Shown: positions 17,906-27,966, counted from the first letter of the stretch. The stretch: DNA of 64,000 bases from Gramella sp. MT6 (GCF_019357415.1 NZ_CP048410.1:1488001-1552000), one strand, 5' to 3'. Notes: generated by a model from the sequence alone, not told the origin. Numbers and translations are program-made.

Positions 17906-17957
17906 CTTATTTTTTTTGCATGACAAAATTAAGCATCTTTGCAAAAAATACGCTTTA

Positions 17958-19874
17958 ATGCTTAATATTCATAATCTTTCAGTTTCTTTTCAAGGGGAAT
18001 ATCTTTTTAAAGAGGTTAGTTTCCGGCTTGGTGCCGGGGACAGGGTCGGTCTTATTGGAAAAAATGGTGCAGGGAAATCTACTTTATTGAAGATCATTTC
18101 AGGAGACCAGGAGTATGATACCGGGCAGATCGCAAAAGACAAGGAGTTAAGAATTGGTTTTTTAAAACAGGATCTTGATTTCGAACATGGAAGGACTGTA
18201 ATAGATGAAGCTCACCAGGCCTTTGAGGAAATTAAAATGCTCGAGGGGAAAATGGAGAAGATCAATGAGCAGCTAGCTACCCGAACTGATTATGAAAGCG
18301 ACTCATATTCTCAACTTATTGAGGATCTAAGTGAGGTTACTCATCAATATGAGATCATTGGAGGGTATAACTATGAAGGAGAGACCGAAAAAGTTCTTCA
18401 GGGTCTTGGTTTTGAAAGGGAGGATTTTGACAGGTTAACCGAAACGTTTTCCGGAGGTTGGAGAATGAGGATCGAACTTGCAAAACTTCTTCTTCAGAAT
18501 AATGATATTCTATTGCTGGATGAGCCTACCAACCACCTTGATATAGAGAGTATCATCTGGCTGGAAAGTTTTCTGAATAATTACCAGGGATGCGTAATGC
18601 TGGTTTCTCACGATAAGATGTTTCTTAACAACGTGACCAACCGAAGTATCGAAATCTCTCTGGGGAGTATTTATGATTATAGAAAACCTTATTCTGAATT
18701 TATTGAATTCAGAAAAGAATTAAGGGAGCAGCAACTTGCCGCACAGAAGAACCAGCAAAAGGAAATAGAAAATACCGAAAAACTTATTGATAAATTCCGT
18801 GCTAAGGCCAGTAAGGCTTCCATGGCACAATCGCTTATCAAGAAACTTGATAAGATAGATCGTATTGAGGTAGATGAGGATGATAATGCGGTGATGTCGG
18901 TGAATTTCCCTGTTTCAGTAAACCCGGGGAAAGTGGTAATAGAGGCCGAACATCTTGAAAAATCTTACGGTGATAAGAAAGTTTTAAAAGATGTAAATCT
19001 TTTGATCGAACGTCAAAGTAAAATTGCTTTTGTAGGGCAGAACGGTCAAGGAAAAACAACCCTGGCGAAGATCATAATTGGAGAGATCAAACACGAGGGG
19101 AAATTGAAGCTTGGTCATAATGTGCAAATTGGTTATTTCGCGCAGAATCAGGCGGAATATCTGGACGGAGAAAAAACCGTGCTTCAAACCATGGAAGATG
19201 CCTCTAACGAAAAGAACAGGACCAAGGTTAGAGATATGCTTGGAGCCTTTTTATTCCGTGGAGATGAAGTAGAGAAAAAAGTTAAGGTACTTTCCGGTGG
19301 TGAGCGTAACAGGCTTGCCCTGTGTAAAATGTTGCTGGAGCCTTTCAACGTGATGGTGATGGATGAGCCTACCAACCACCTTGATATTAAATCCAAGAAT
19401 GTCCTTAAGGATGCTTTAAAGAATTTCGAAGGAACTTTAATCATTGTTTCTCACGACAGGGATTTTCTTCAAAATCTAACCAGCAGGGTCTATGAATTTA
19501 GAAATCACAAGATCAGGGAATATCTTGGGGATATAGATTATTATCTTGACCAGAGAAAGCTTCTCGATATGAGGGCTGTTGAAAAAAGTGATAAAGTAAA
19601 GACCACGAAGAAGAAAGAAGAAAGCACAGAAAAAAGGTCCTTTACAGATCAGAAAGAGCTTAAGAGAATAAAGAACAGGCTTAGCAAGACCGAGGCTAAG
19701 ATCACTAAGCTGGAAAAGGAACTTAAAGCGAAGGACAAACAGCTTGCCGATAATTATGAGGCAACGGTGATCAAGCCAGATTTTCTCAATAATTACAACG
19801 TTTCAAAAAAGAAGCTGGAGAAACTAATGGCTGAATGGGAGGTACTCCAACTCGACCTCGAACAGATCAGTTAA
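17958..19874 (+). CDS. ABC-F family ATPase (Uup/YheS-like)
   Basis: 638 residues from the ATG at 17958 (MLNIHNLSVSFQGEYLF). Two ABC cassettes occur in one chain: Walker A GKNGAGKST and GQNGQGKTT; signatures FSGGWRMRIELAK and LSGGERNRLALCK; Walker B with LLLDEPTNHLDIES and VMDEPTNHLDIKS. No membrane domain. The linker between the cassettes is a long charged helix (about 240-310), and the C-terminal region (about 545-635) is a coiled coil as in Uup. ABC-F proteins act on the ribosome or in DNA maintenance rather than transport. Which subtype (Uup, YheS, antibiotic resistance) cannot be fixed by eye; the C-terminal coiled coil favours Uup. Confidence 0.92.
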   Translation: MLNIHNLSVSFQGEYLFKEVSFRLGAGDRVGLIGKNGAGKSTLLKIISGDQEYDTGQIAKDKELRIGFLKQDLDFEHGRTVIDEAHQAFEEIKMLEGKMEKINEQLATRTDYESDSYSQLIEDLSEVTHQYEIIGGYNYEGETEKVLQGLGFEREDFDRLTETFSGGWRMRIELAKLLLQNNDILLLDEPTNHLDIESIIWLESFLNNYQGCVMLVSHDKMFLNNVTNRSIEISLGSIYDYRKPYSEFIEFRKELREQQLAAQKNQQKEIENTEKLIDKFRAKASKASMAQSLIKKLDKIDRIEVDEDDNAVMSVNFPVSVNPGKVVIEAEHLEKSYGDKKVLKDVNLLIERQSKIAFVGQNGQGKTTLAKIIIGEIKHEGKLKLGHNVQIGYFAQNQAEYLDGEKTVLQTMEDASNEKNRTKVRDMLGAFLFRGDEVEKKVKVLSGGERNRLALCKMLLEPFNVMVMDEPTNHLDIKSKNVLKDALKNFEGTLIIVSHDRDFLQNLTSRVYEFRNHKIREYLGDIDYYLDQRKLLDMRAVEKSDKVKTTKKKEESTEKRSFTDQKELKRIKNRLSKTEAKITKLEKELKAKDKQLADNYEATVIKPDFLNNYNVSKKKLEKLMAEWEVLQLDLEQIS

Positions 19875-19929
19875 TAAAAAATTTCATTTTAATTAAACCA
19901 TAGGGACTCCTTCTAGTCCTAGTACTGTT

Positions 19930-21072
19930 ATGGATAAACGCAAGATCATTCTTTCGGCACTTGGTGTGGTGCTCGTTGTGGCCGCAATTTTTGGCGCAAA
20001 ATTAATTATAGACAGTAATGTAAAGGAAAAGCCCCCGGTTAATAAAACTGTGAAAAGCGTCTTTATAGATACCGTTAAAAATACGACCGTCCCAATCGTA
20101 GTACCGGCCAACGGAAATATCACCGCGCTGCACAGGCTAGAGCTTTTTTCAGAAGTACAGGGTATTTTCAGGTATAGCAGTAAAGATTTCAGGCCAGGGC
20201 AGGAATTCAGAAAAGGACAGGTGTTGCTGAGTATAGATTCCGAAGAATATGGCGCCAGCGTGCAATCTGCCAAAAGTGAACTCTATAATAATATTACTTC
20301 CATAATGCCAGATCTAAGGCTGGATTATCCAGAAGCTTTTAAGAAATGGGAAGCCTACCTGAATAGTTTCAATATGGATAAACCGGTTCCACCGTTGCCT
20401 GAAACTAAAACTCAGCAAGAGCAATATTTTATTACGGGTCGCGGAATAGTATCAGCTTATTATAATGTAAAAAACCTTGAAGAAAGGCTTTCAAAATATA
20501 CCATTATTGCCCCATACGATGGGATTCTTACCGAAGCTTTGGTGAACAAAGGAACCCTGATTCGTCCAGGACAGAAACTGGGAGAATATATAGATCCGAG
20601 TGTTTATGAACTTGAGGTTTCTATCGCTAAAAAATTTAGCGATGTTCTGGAGATAGGGAAGTCTGTGGAACTTCAGAATCTTGAAGGCACAAAAACTTTT
20701 GACGGAACGGTGAGCCGTATCAACGGTAAGGTAAACCAGGAAACTCAAAGTATTCGTGTGTTCATCAAAATCGAAAACCCAGATTTAAGCGAGGGTATGT
20801 ACCTGGAAGCTCATGTAGATGCAAAGGAAGAAAAGAACGCGATAGAGATACCCAGAGAGCTTTTAGTTGACAGATCAAAGGTTTTTGTGGTAAGAGACAG
20901 TACTCTAAATCTTGTGGATATTGACCCGGTCTATTTTACAAATAACACGGTTGTGATCAAAGGGCTTGAAGACGGCACAAAGATTCTTTCTGCTAACGTT
21001 CCGGGTGCATATTCAGGGATGCTGGTAAAGATCGAAGGTCAGAAGGATCTGCTTAAAAAGGAACAGTCTTGA
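19930..21072 (+). CDS. RND efflux periplasmic adaptor (membrane fusion protein)
   Basis: 380 residues. An N-terminal anchor helix (about 5-27, IILSALGVVLVVAAIFG) is followed by the HlyD/AcrA-type lipoyl half motifs (VPANGNITALHRLELFSEVQGI and YTIIAPYDGILTEALVNKGT), a short alpha-helical hairpin and a beta-barrel domain (GTVSRINGKVNQETQSIRVF). It links the RND pump to the outer-membrane channel. First gene of a three-gene operon; its TGA overlaps the TTG start of the permease gene. Substrate unknown. Confidence 0.93.
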   Translation: MDKRKIILSALGVVLVVAAIFGAKLIIDSNVKEKPPVNKTVKSVFIDTVKNTTVPIVVPANGNITALHRLELFSEVQGIFRYSSKDFRPGQEFRKGQVLLSIDSEEYGASVQSAKSELYNNITSIMPDLRLDYPEAFKKWEAYLNSFNMDKPVPPLPETKTQQEQYFITGRGIVSAYYNVKNLEERLSKYTIIAPYDGILTEALVNKGTLIRPGQKLGEYIDPSVYELEVSIAKKFSDVLEIGKSVELQNLEGTKTFDGTVSRINGKVNQETQSIRVFIKIENPDLSEGMYLEAHVDAKEEKNAIEIPRELLVDRSKVFVVRDSTLNLVDIDPVYFTNNTVVIKGLEDGTKILSANVPGAYSGMLVKIEGQKDLLKKEQS

Positions 21073-24000
21073 GAAAGTTAATCAATTACTTTATAAAATT
21101 CGGGGTTGCGGTTAATATCGTGATCATGGCCTTTGTGATCTTTGGGATCATCGGGATCATGAATATGAAATCTTCATTTTTTCCCCTTCAGGATTCCAGG
21201 GTCATAAATATTAATATTGCCTATCCAGGTTCTGCTCCAGAAGAAATAGAAGAAGGTATCATTCTTAAGATCGAAGATAACTTAAAGGGGCTTGAAGGAA
21301 TAGACCGGGTAACCTCGGTTGCACGTGAAAGTGGAGGTTCTATTACTGTTGAGATCGAAAGGGGTGAGAATATAGATGCCATGCTTACCGAAGTGAAGAA
21401 TGCGGTAGACCGTGTTCCAACTTTTCCCGGTGGTATGGAACCACTGGTGGTTTCTAAGCAGGAGTTTATCAGGGAAACCATCAATTTTGCGGTGAGTGGA
21501 GAAAATGTTCCATTAGCCAACTTAAAAGAAATAAGTCAGCAAATTGAGAACGATCTGAGGCTGCTTGACGGAGTTTCACAGATAAGTATTTCTGGGTTTC
21601 CGGAGGAGGAGATCGAGATCGCAGTAAGCCAGAATGATCTTCTAGGATATAACTTAACTTTTGAAGAGGTAGCGCAGGCAGTTAGAAATTCGAATATACT
21701 TTCTACAGGTGGTACGATTAAAACAGATGCTGAAGATTACCTGATACGTGCTAACAACAGGGCGTATTATGCCGATGCCCTCAATGATATTGTGCTAAAA
21801 TCAAGTTCTACTGGTGAGATCGTAAGACTTGGTGAGATCGCGACTGTTAAAGATCAGTTCTCAGAAACTCCTAACGCACTCTATTTTAATGGTAATGTAG
21901 CGGTTAATATCGGGGTTAGTAATACCAGTAGCGAGGATCTATTGGCTACGGCTGAGAAGATCAATGAGTATGTAGAAACTTTTAACCAGAAGAATAGCAA
22001 TGTTCAGTTGAACGTGGTGAATGACCAGTCTATTACTTTAAATCAGCGTACGCAACTACTGGTTGAGAACGGGATCATGGGAATGTTACTGGTGCTGTTC
22101 TTTCTTTCACTTTTTCTGAACATCAGACTGGCTTTCTGGGTAGCTTTCGGACTTCCAATTGCATTCCTGGGAATGTTCATATTTGCAGGTTCTCTGGGGG
22201 TGACCATAAATGTGCTTTCTCTATTTGGGATGATCATTGTAATCGGGATCCTGGTAGATGATGGAATTGTGATCTCAGAAAATATCTTTCAGCATTCAGA
22301 AATGGGTAAAAGCCCCATTAGGGCTGCAATGGATGGAACTATGGAGGTAGTTCCGCCAATACTTTCTGCGATCATAACCACTGTTCTTGCTTTTTCAACT
22401 TTCCTATTTCTGGACAGCCGGATAGGGGAATTTTTCGGGGAAGTTTCTACCGTAGTTATTTTAACCCTGGTGATCTCATTAATTGAGGCTCTAATTATTC
22501 TGCCGGCTCATATTGCTCATTCAAAGGCTTTGAGGAGACCTGAGCCTAATGGACAGCCTAAAAAAGGTTTGGCGAAGTTCTTCGCGAAAATGAAGGTGAT
22601 AAATAAGTATGGTGATCGAGCCATGGCTTATATGCGAGACAGGGTTTACAGTCCTACACTTAAGTTTGTACTTAACCAGCAGGTATTGTCGCTTTGTATT
22701 TTGATAGTGGTACTTGTATTAACCATAGGCGCTATTGGTGGAAACTGGATAAGGGTAACCTTATTCCCGAGTATTGCCAGTGACAGGGTAAGTATAGATC
22801 TTTTAATGCCTGAAGGTGTAAACCCGGCAAGGACCGATTCTATAATTTCTATGGTTGAAGCTGCCGCCTGGAGAGTGAATGAAGAATATACCGAAAATCA
22901 AACCGGCAATAAGCAGGTTGTTGAAAATATTATAAAACGGGTAGGGCCTGGTAACAATAAGGCATCATTGCAGGTGAACCTTTTGCCCGGGGAAGAACGT
23001 GACTTTGGTTCACCAGAGATCACAAATGCCATAAGGGACGAAGTAGGTCCGGTCTTCGGGGTTGAAAACCTCACCTTTGGTTCAGGAGGTAATTTTGGAG
23101 GTTCTCCGGTTTCAGTATCGCTGTTGGGAAATAACCTTAGTGAATTGGAAGCAGCAAAGGAAGAATTAAAAGAGAATTTCGAAAATAATTCCTTGCTTAA
23201 AGATGTAACAGATAACGACCCACAAGGGATCAAGGAGATCAATGTACAATTAAAAGATAATGCTTATGCTCTTGGTTTAGACCTGGGAGAAGTTATGCGC
23301 CAGATAAGAAACGGATTCTTCGGTGCCCAGGCACAAAGGTTTCAGCGTGGACAGGATGAAATAAGAGTCTGGGTTAGATATGATCTTGAAAACAGGTCTT
23401 CTATTAATGATCTTGACGAATTGAGATTGGTAACCCCTTCCGGGGAAAGAGTTCCTTTCGATGAGATCGCAGATTACGAGATAGTAAGAGGGACTGAGTC
23501 TATAAGTCACCTCGACGGAATGCGTGAGATCAGGGTTTCTGCAGATATGGAAGATCCTAATGGTAGTTCTACAGAGATCCTGGAAGACATCAAGGCGAAT
23601 GTGATGCCGCCAATTCTTGAGAAATATCCTAGTATTAGTGTATCCTATGAAGGACAGAACAGGGAGGCTTCAAAGCTATCGAGCTCTGCCGCGGCAGTGA
23701 TTCCGGTCATCCTTTTCCTTATTTATGCGACCATTGCTTTCACATTCAGAAGTTACAGTCAGCCATTGTTATTAATGATTATGATTCCTTTCAGTATTAT
23801 TGGCGTAGCCTGGGGACACTGGTTACATGATTTTCCAATCAATGTGCTTTCGGCATTGGGGATCATCGCGCTAGTAGGAATCATGGTAAATGACGGCCTG
23901 GTGTTAATAGGAAAATATAACAGTTATCTGCGGGAAGGCATGGACTTTAAAAAAGCTTTATTTGAAGCCGGAAAGTCGAGATTCAGAGCTATATTTTTAA

Positions 24001-24272
24001 CATCCCTGACCACTATAGCCGGTTTGGCTCCGTTACTACTGGAAAAGAGCAGGCAGGCACAGTTCCTTAAACCAATGGCGATCTCGATTTCATATGGTAT
24101 CGCAATAGCAACTATTTTAACCCTGTTATTATTACCCTTGTTGATCTCAATAACGAACAGCATTAAAGTAGGGGGAAGATGGCTTAAAACAGGGGAAAGA
24201 CCTTCTAAAGAAGATATGGAAAGAGCTATAAAAGAGAAAAAAGAAGAAGCAGCGCATGAAAGTACTACATAG
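21069..24272 (+). CDS. RND family efflux permease (HAE1-like)
   Basis: 1067 residues starting at TTG (21069) inside the overlap TTGA with the previous stop. Twelve membrane helices flank two large periplasmic loops. The proton-relay motif is present in helix 4 as ILVDDGIVISENIF, and the second half has the matching ALVGIMVNDGLVLIGKYN. The first loop begins with the typical SFFPLQDSRVININIAYPGSAPEEIE. This is the proton-driven pump of a tripartite efflux system in the inner membrane. It overlaps the outer-membrane channel gene by 17 bp. Confidence 0.95.
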   Translation: MRKLINYFIKFGVAVNIVIMAFVIFGIIGIMNMKSSFFPLQDSRVININIAYPGSAPEEIEEGIILKIEDNLKGLEGIDRVTSVARESGGSITVEIERGENIDAMLTEVKNAVDRVPTFPGGMEPLVVSKQEFIRETINFAVSGENVPLANLKEISQQIENDLRLLDGVSQISISGFPEEEIEIAVSQNDLLGYNLTFEEVAQAVRNSNILSTGGTIKTDAEDYLIRANNRAYYADALNDIVLKSSSTGEIVRLGEIATVKDQFSETPNALYFNGNVAVNIGVSNTSSEDLLATAEKINEYVETFNQKNSNVQLNVVNDQSITLNQRTQLLVENGIMGMLLVLFFLSLFLNIRLAFWVAFGLPIAFLGMFIFAGSLGVTINVLSLFGMIIVIGILVDDGIVISENIFQHSEMGKSPIRAAMDGTMEVVPPILSAIITTVLAFSTFLFLDSRIGEFFGEVSTVVILTLVISLIEALIILPAHIAHSKALRRPEPNGQPKKGLAKFFAKMKVINKYGDRAMAYMRDRVYSPTLKFVLNQQVLSLCILIVVLVLTIGAIGGNWIRVTLFPSIASDRVSIDLLMPEGVNPARTDSIISMVEAAAWRVNEEYTENQTGNKQVVENIIKRVGPGNNKASLQVNLLPGEERDFGSPEITNAIRDEVGPVFGVENLTFGSGGNFGGSPVSVSLLGNNLSELEAAKEELKENFENNSLLKDVTDNDPQGIKEINVQLKDNAYALGLDLGEVMRQIRNGFFGAQAQRFQRGQDEIRVWVRYDLENRSSINDLDELRLVTPSGERVPFDEIADYEIVRGTESISHLDGMREIRVSADMEDPNGSSTEILEDIKANVMPPILEKYPSISVSYEGQNREASKLSSSAAAVIPVILFLIYATIAFTFRSYSQPLLLMIMIPFSIIGVAWGHWLHDFPINVLSALGIIALVGIMVNDGLVLIGKYNSYLREGMDFKKALFEAGKSRFRAIFLTSLTTIAGLAPLLLEKSRQAQFLKPMAISISYGIAIATILTLLLLPLLISITNSIKVGGRWLKTGERPSKEDMERAIKEKKEEAAHESTT

Positions 24273-25587
24273 ATCACTCCTCATTCTTACTATTCTCACT
24301 TTCGGTTCTGTATGGTCTCAGGAGCAAGTGTTAACCAAAGAAGAAGTAATTGCCAGGGCACTGGAAGAAAATTTCGGAATTAGACTCGCGAATAATGAGG
24401 TAGAGATCGCAGATAATAACCAGAGTATCTGGAATTCCGGATACCTGCCAACACTTACCGGTTTGGCCGGTGCCAACTATGATCTGAATGACAGGATAAC
24501 CGAGCCTGAAAATGGAGATATAGTTGATCAGCAGGGAATAGAAAGCAACAGGTATAATGCCTCTATAAATTTGGGGTATACCCTTTTTGATGGTCTTGGC
24601 CGGTATTATAATTATAAGAGCCTTAAGGAACAATATGACCTTTCCCAGCTAGATGCCAGGGAAACAGTGGAGAATAGCATCTTACAGATCATGAGCGTGT
24701 ATTATGAAGTAGCACGATTATCTGAAAATATTGACGTTCTTGAAGAAACTCTGGAAATATCCCAGAACCGGGTCACGCGGGCGCAATATCAGTTCGAGTA
24801 CGGACAGGCGAATAATCTGGTGGTTTTGAATGCCAGAGTAGATGTGAATAACGATAGTATCGCGTTGATTGAAACTGAACAACAATTGAGAAATACAAAG
24901 AGGGATCTTAATGTTTTGTTGAACAGGGAAATCAATGATAATCAGTTTCAGGTTGATACCACGGTAAATTTTGTTTCAGAACTCGAATTGGAGAGTTTTG
25001 TGGACGAAGCTGAAATAAACAATGTTTCGCTACTTCAAATAGAACAGAATCTTGAGATTAGCGATTATGATATCAAGATTAGTAAAAGCGGATATCTTCC
25101 AACTGTGGACTTAACGGGTTCCTACGGATGGAATCGGAATAGAAGTGCCGCTACGGCCTTCTTTCCCGGATCTACTACTACAGCCGATGGTTTCGCTGCT
25201 GGAGTAAGCCTTAGATGGGATATTTTTGATAGTGGTAGAACCAATGTACTAATTCAGAATTCCAAGATCAGGTATCAAAGCCAGGAAATAAGAAAACAAC
25301 AAATTGAAAGCGAGGTAAAAAGAGATATTGCCAATGCGTTGGGTAATTATCGCAATAAACTTTATATTTTGAAGGTACAACAGCAAAATGTAGATACTAA
25401 CCTCGATAACTTTAACCGGTCTCAGGAGCAGTATAAGCTTGGTAGGATCACCTCGATCGAGTTCAGGCAGGCGCAGATAAATCTTCTGGATGCACGAACA
25501 AGTCTGAATCTCGCTAAATATGACGCTAAACTAGCCGAGCTGCAGGTGCTTCAATTGACGGGGCAGTTATTGAATGTAGAGTTATAG
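24256..25587 (+). CDS. TolC-like outer-membrane efflux protein
   Basis: 443 residues. A signal peptide (about 1-21, LTFGSVWSQ) is followed by two outer-membrane efflux protein repeats with long helices, e.g. NNLVVLNARVDVNND and GRITSIEFRQAQINLLDART. It provides the outer-membrane exit duct for the upstream adaptor and pump. Translation starts inside the end of the pump gene (17 bp overlap), showing tight coupling. Confidence 0.93.
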   Translation: MKVLHRSLLILTILTFGSVWSQEQVLTKEEVIARALEENFGIRLANNEVEIADNNQSIWNSGYLPTLTGLAGANYDLNDRITEPENGDIVDQQGIESNRYNASINLGYTLFDGLGRYYNYKSLKEQYDLSQLDARETVENSILQIMSVYYEVARLSENIDVLEETLEISQNRVTRAQYQFEYGQANNLVVLNARVDVNNDSIALIETEQQLRNTKRDLNVLLNREINDNQFQVDTTVNFVSELELESFVDEAEINNVSLLQIEQNLEISDYDIKISKSGYLPTVDLTGSYGWNRNRSAATAFFPGSTTTADGFAAGVSLRWDIFDSGRTNVLIQNSKIRYQSQEIRKQQIESEVKRDIANALGNYRNKLYILKVQQQNVDTNLDNFNRSQEQYKLGRITSIEFRQAQINLLDARTSLNLAKYDAKLAELQVLQLTGQLLNVEL

Positions 25588-25590
25588 TTT

Positions 25591-25773
25591 ATGTTCGAAC
25601 ATTTTTTTCAATGTCCTTATTGCTGGGAAGAGATCTCGGTACTTTTAGATCCATCTGTCTCTCAGCAAACCTATATAGAGGATTGCGAGGTCTGCTGCCG
25701 CCCTATCGAATTCAGGGTTGCCTTTGAAGATGGTGAACTCATTGAATTCCAAGCGTCTGACATAGAGCAGTAA
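25591..25773 (+). CDS. CPxCG-type cysteine-rich mini-protein
   Basis: 60 residues. Two cysteine pairs, CPYCW at about 8-12 and CEVCC at about 33-37, bracket the segment EISVLLDPSVSQQTYIEDC, matching the family of small CPxCG zinc-ribbon proteins. Here the Gly of the first knuckle is Trp and the second knuckle has an additional Cys. It begins 3 bp after the efflux operon and is probably co-transcribed by read-through. Function of the family is unknown. Confidence 0.85.
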   Translation: MFEHFFQCPYCWEEISVLLDPSVSQQTYIEDCEVCCRPIEFRVAFEDGELIEFQASDIEQ

Positions 25774-25836
25774 TCAAGGCTTTTTTAGGGAAAACCCAAA
25801 ATAAATGCTACTTTTAGATTAAAGCTAATTGTAGTT

Positions 25837-26190
25837 ATGATAAAAAGTTTTGAACTTGCGGGCCATATAGTTGGCATTATGGTAGATAAGGATGTCACCA
25901 AAGAATATATTCAGGAATTTCACTCCCGTATAGAGAAGAAACTGGAAGAGCATGATAACATAAACCTCTTTTGTGAAATTATGCCAGGTAATGAGGTGCC
26001 TTTAAAGTTACTTTTGAAAGACCTTCAATTCAAATTTCAAAATTCTCACCAGATTAATAAGATGGCGGTAGTAACAGATCTCACATGGATCAGGGGTGTT
26101 ATGGACGTGAATGACATATTTGTTAGTACTAAAGTGGAGTCTTTTGAGCTGAAGGACAGGCTCGAAGCAATTCATTGGATTTCCCATTAA
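25837..26190 (+). CDS. SpoIIAA-like (STAS/SEC14-type) small protein
   Basis: 117 residues, no signal peptide. The pattern (FELAGHIVGIMVDKDVTKEYIQEF, INLFCEIMP, KMAVVTDLTWIRGVMDV and a closing DRLEAIHWI) fits the PF11964-type SpoIIAA-like domain found in many marine bacteria. It is cytoplasmic and likely binds a hydrophobic ligand or a protein partner, though no role is proven. It ends 61 bp before the initiator tRNA gene. Confidence 0.8.
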   Translation: MIKSFELAGHIVGIMVDKDVTKEYIQEFHSRIEKKLEEHDNINLFCEIMPGNEVPLKLLLKDLQFKFQNSHQINKMAVVTDLTWIRGVMDVNDIFVSTKVESFELKDRLEAIHWISH

Positions 26191-26207
26191 AATTTTTATC
26201 AAAAAAG

Positions 26208-26240
26208 TTTGGTGTAATCCTAAAAATGATATTATATTTG
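26208..26240 (+). promoter_or_regulatory. Promoter of the initiator tRNA
   Basis: TTTG at 26208-26211 (-33 element), 21 bp, then TATATTTG at 26233-26240, an exact TAnnTTTG. The mature tRNA begins 11 bp after the -7 element. This is the clearest constitutive Bacteroidota promoter in the window. Confidence 0.8.
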
Positions 26241-26251
26241 CCGTCCAATAT

Positions 26252-26324
<73 letters not shown>

Positions 26325-26332
26325 CTAAATTC

Positions 26333-26360
26333 AAAGCCACTCAAATCGAGTGGCTTTTTT
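26333..26360 (+). terminator. Terminator of the tRNA-fMet gene
   Basis: 10-bp perfect stem AAAGCCACTC/GAGTGGCTTT with loop AAATC and a T run to 26360, starting 9 bp after the tRNA. Confidence 0.93.
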
Positions 26361-26425
26361 ATTTTAGATCGGTTTTGACCATTTTCGAAATCTTTTTTAG
26401 ATCTATTTGGACAGAAAAATTATCA

Positions 26426-26453
26426 CAAAAAAACCGTGGCATTGGCCACGGTT
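26426..26453 (-). terminator. Terminator of the acidic lipoprotein gene
   Basis: 9-bp stem AACCGTGGC/GCCACGGTT with a 4-nt loop; on the minus strand it is followed by a run of seven T. It lies 34 bp beyond the stop of the minus-strand gene. Confidence 0.9.
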
Positions 26454-26486
26454 AGTTATTTAGTATCGGGATGATATACTTAAAGA

Positions 26487-26723
26487 TTATTCTTTATCAG
26501 ATTCTGGATTTTCGGCCGGTGTAATCTCTGTCATATCAACTTCACTGGTTGAATCATTTACTACTTCCATTTCTACTTCTTCAGCAGGAATTGTTTCTTC
26601 AGTAGCTTCGATTTCTGTAGCTTCTTCTAAAGTTTCCTCTGTTGTTTGTTCAGTAGTTTCTTTGCAAGAGCTAAAAGTTAAAACCATCGCTAAAGCCGCA
26701 ACAGTCATTAAGGATTTTTTCAT
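26487..26723 (-). CDS. Small Glu/Thr-rich lipoprotein
   Basis: 78 residues. Basic start and hydrophobic stretch end in the lipobox VLTFSSC (Cys20). The mature 58 residues are almost entirely Glu, Thr, Ala, Val and Ser with hardly any hydrophobic core (ETTEQTTEETLEEATEIEAT), so it is very acidic and probably disordered. Such low-complexity lipoproteins are frequent in flavobacteria, with unknown role; a surface spacer or ion-binding function is only a guess. It is a single-gene unit with its own terminator. Confidence 0.75.
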   Translation of the reverse strand: MKKSLMTVAALAMVLTFSSCKETTEQTTEETLEEATEIEATEETIPAEEVEMEVVNDSTSEVDMTEITPAENPESDKE

Positions 26724-26985
26724 TTTATAATGAAATATTAATTGTTAAACGGGTCAAATGTAATTCAAAATCAAATCACTTTTACATTGTATGAAAAATA
26801 ATTTTTATCCCTGACCTTTAGCCTGTTAAGTGGCTGTTTAAGCCACTTTATTATTTTCAAAATTAATTTTATTATCGTTTATTTAACAAAGTTCTTGTAT
26901 ACATTAGCTTTGCAATTCATTCCAGTAAATCATTACTCCCTACAGTATATTTTACTGATAAGTAAAGCGATTTAATTACTAATAG

Positions 26986-27939
26986 ATGTTGTTTCAAATT
27001 TTACTCTTAATTGTTGGTTTTGTATTATTGATCAAAGGAGCAGACTGGCTTATAAATGGAGCCTCAAGTCTGGCTAGAGCCAGGAATGTTCCAGACCTTA
27101 TTATTGGATTAACCATAGTAGCTTTTGGTACCTCGGCACCAGAACTAATTGTGAATACTGTAGCAGCTTTCGAAGAGAGGGAAGAGTTGGTCTTTGGGAA
27201 TGTGATTGGAAGTAATAATTTCAATTTATTCCTTATTCTGGGCGTTACCGGTTTAATTAGTCCATTGGTGGTTCAGAGAAACACGATTAGAAAGGAGATT
27301 CCTATTTCCTTAGTGGCTACACTTATCTTATTTTTTCTTGCCAATAATTTTATTTCCAGTGAGTCTGTTTTAACCAGGTTCGACGGGGTAATACTTTTCG
27401 CCCTTTTTCTGGCATTTCTAATTTATATCAAAAAACAACTGAGCAATAAACCAGAGGAGAGTATTAGTGTACCCCAGGATATTTCCAATTTAAAAATAGC
27501 CGGACTTATATTTATCGGGCTTATTGGTTTGGTATTGGGTGGAAAACTAGTGGTAGATAGCGCTTCAAACATTGCCGGTTACTTTGGCGTAAGTGAAAAG
27601 ATAATTGGTCTAACCATTGTTGCGGCCGGGACTTCCCTGCCAGAACTTGCGACCTCGGTCATGGCAGGTATTAAAAAGAATGCAGATATCGCCGTAGGTA
27701 ACATTGTAGGTTCTAATATTTTCAACATTTTACTGATACTGGGATGTAGTGCCATGGTAAAACCTTTGGTTTATGATCCAGTTTTTAATACAGACGTTTA
27801 TATTTTATTAGGTGGAACAGTATTTCTAATCATCTTTATGTTTACAGGTAAGAAAAAGAAGTTAGATAGGTGGGAAGCCTTAGTTCTATTGACTACTTAT
27901 CTGGCATATACGATTTGGCTTGTATTAAAAGAGGTTTAA
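26986..27939 (+). CDS. Calcium/sodium antiporter (CaCA family, YrbG-like)
   Basis: 317 residues with ten hydrophobic helices in two homologous halves. The alpha repeats are GLTIVAFGTSAPELIVNT with GNVIGSNNFNLFLILG in the first half and GLTIVAAGTSLPELATSV with GNIVGSNIFNILLILG in the second, the ion-binding signature of the family. It exchanges Na+ for Ca2+ at the inner membrane. A -7-like TAGCTTTG is at 26905-26912. The 262-bp region upstream also holds an orphan hairpin (26828-26848). Confidence 0.95.
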   Translation: MLFQILLLIVGFVLLIKGADWLINGASSLARARNVPDLIIGLTIVAFGTSAPELIVNTVAAFEEREELVFGNVIGSNNFNLFLILGVTGLISPLVVQRNTIRKEIPISLVATLILFFLANNFISSESVLTRFDGVILFALFLAFLIYIKKQLSNKPEESISVPQDISNLKIAGLIFIGLIGLVLGGKLVVDSASNIAGYFGVSEKIIGLTIVAAGTSLPELATSVMAGIKKNADIAVGNIVGSNIFNILLILGCSAMVKPLVYDPVFNTDVYILLGGTVFLIIFMFTGKKKKLDRWEALVLLTTYLAYTIWLVLKEV

Positions 27940-27966
27940 TCTGTTCAGGTAAAATGAAGTTTATAA

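Noticed and set aside
26378..26400. TTGACCATTTTCG-like sequence after the tRNA terminator as a FNR-type box
   Set aside because: Second half-site absent and no promoter at the fixed distance.
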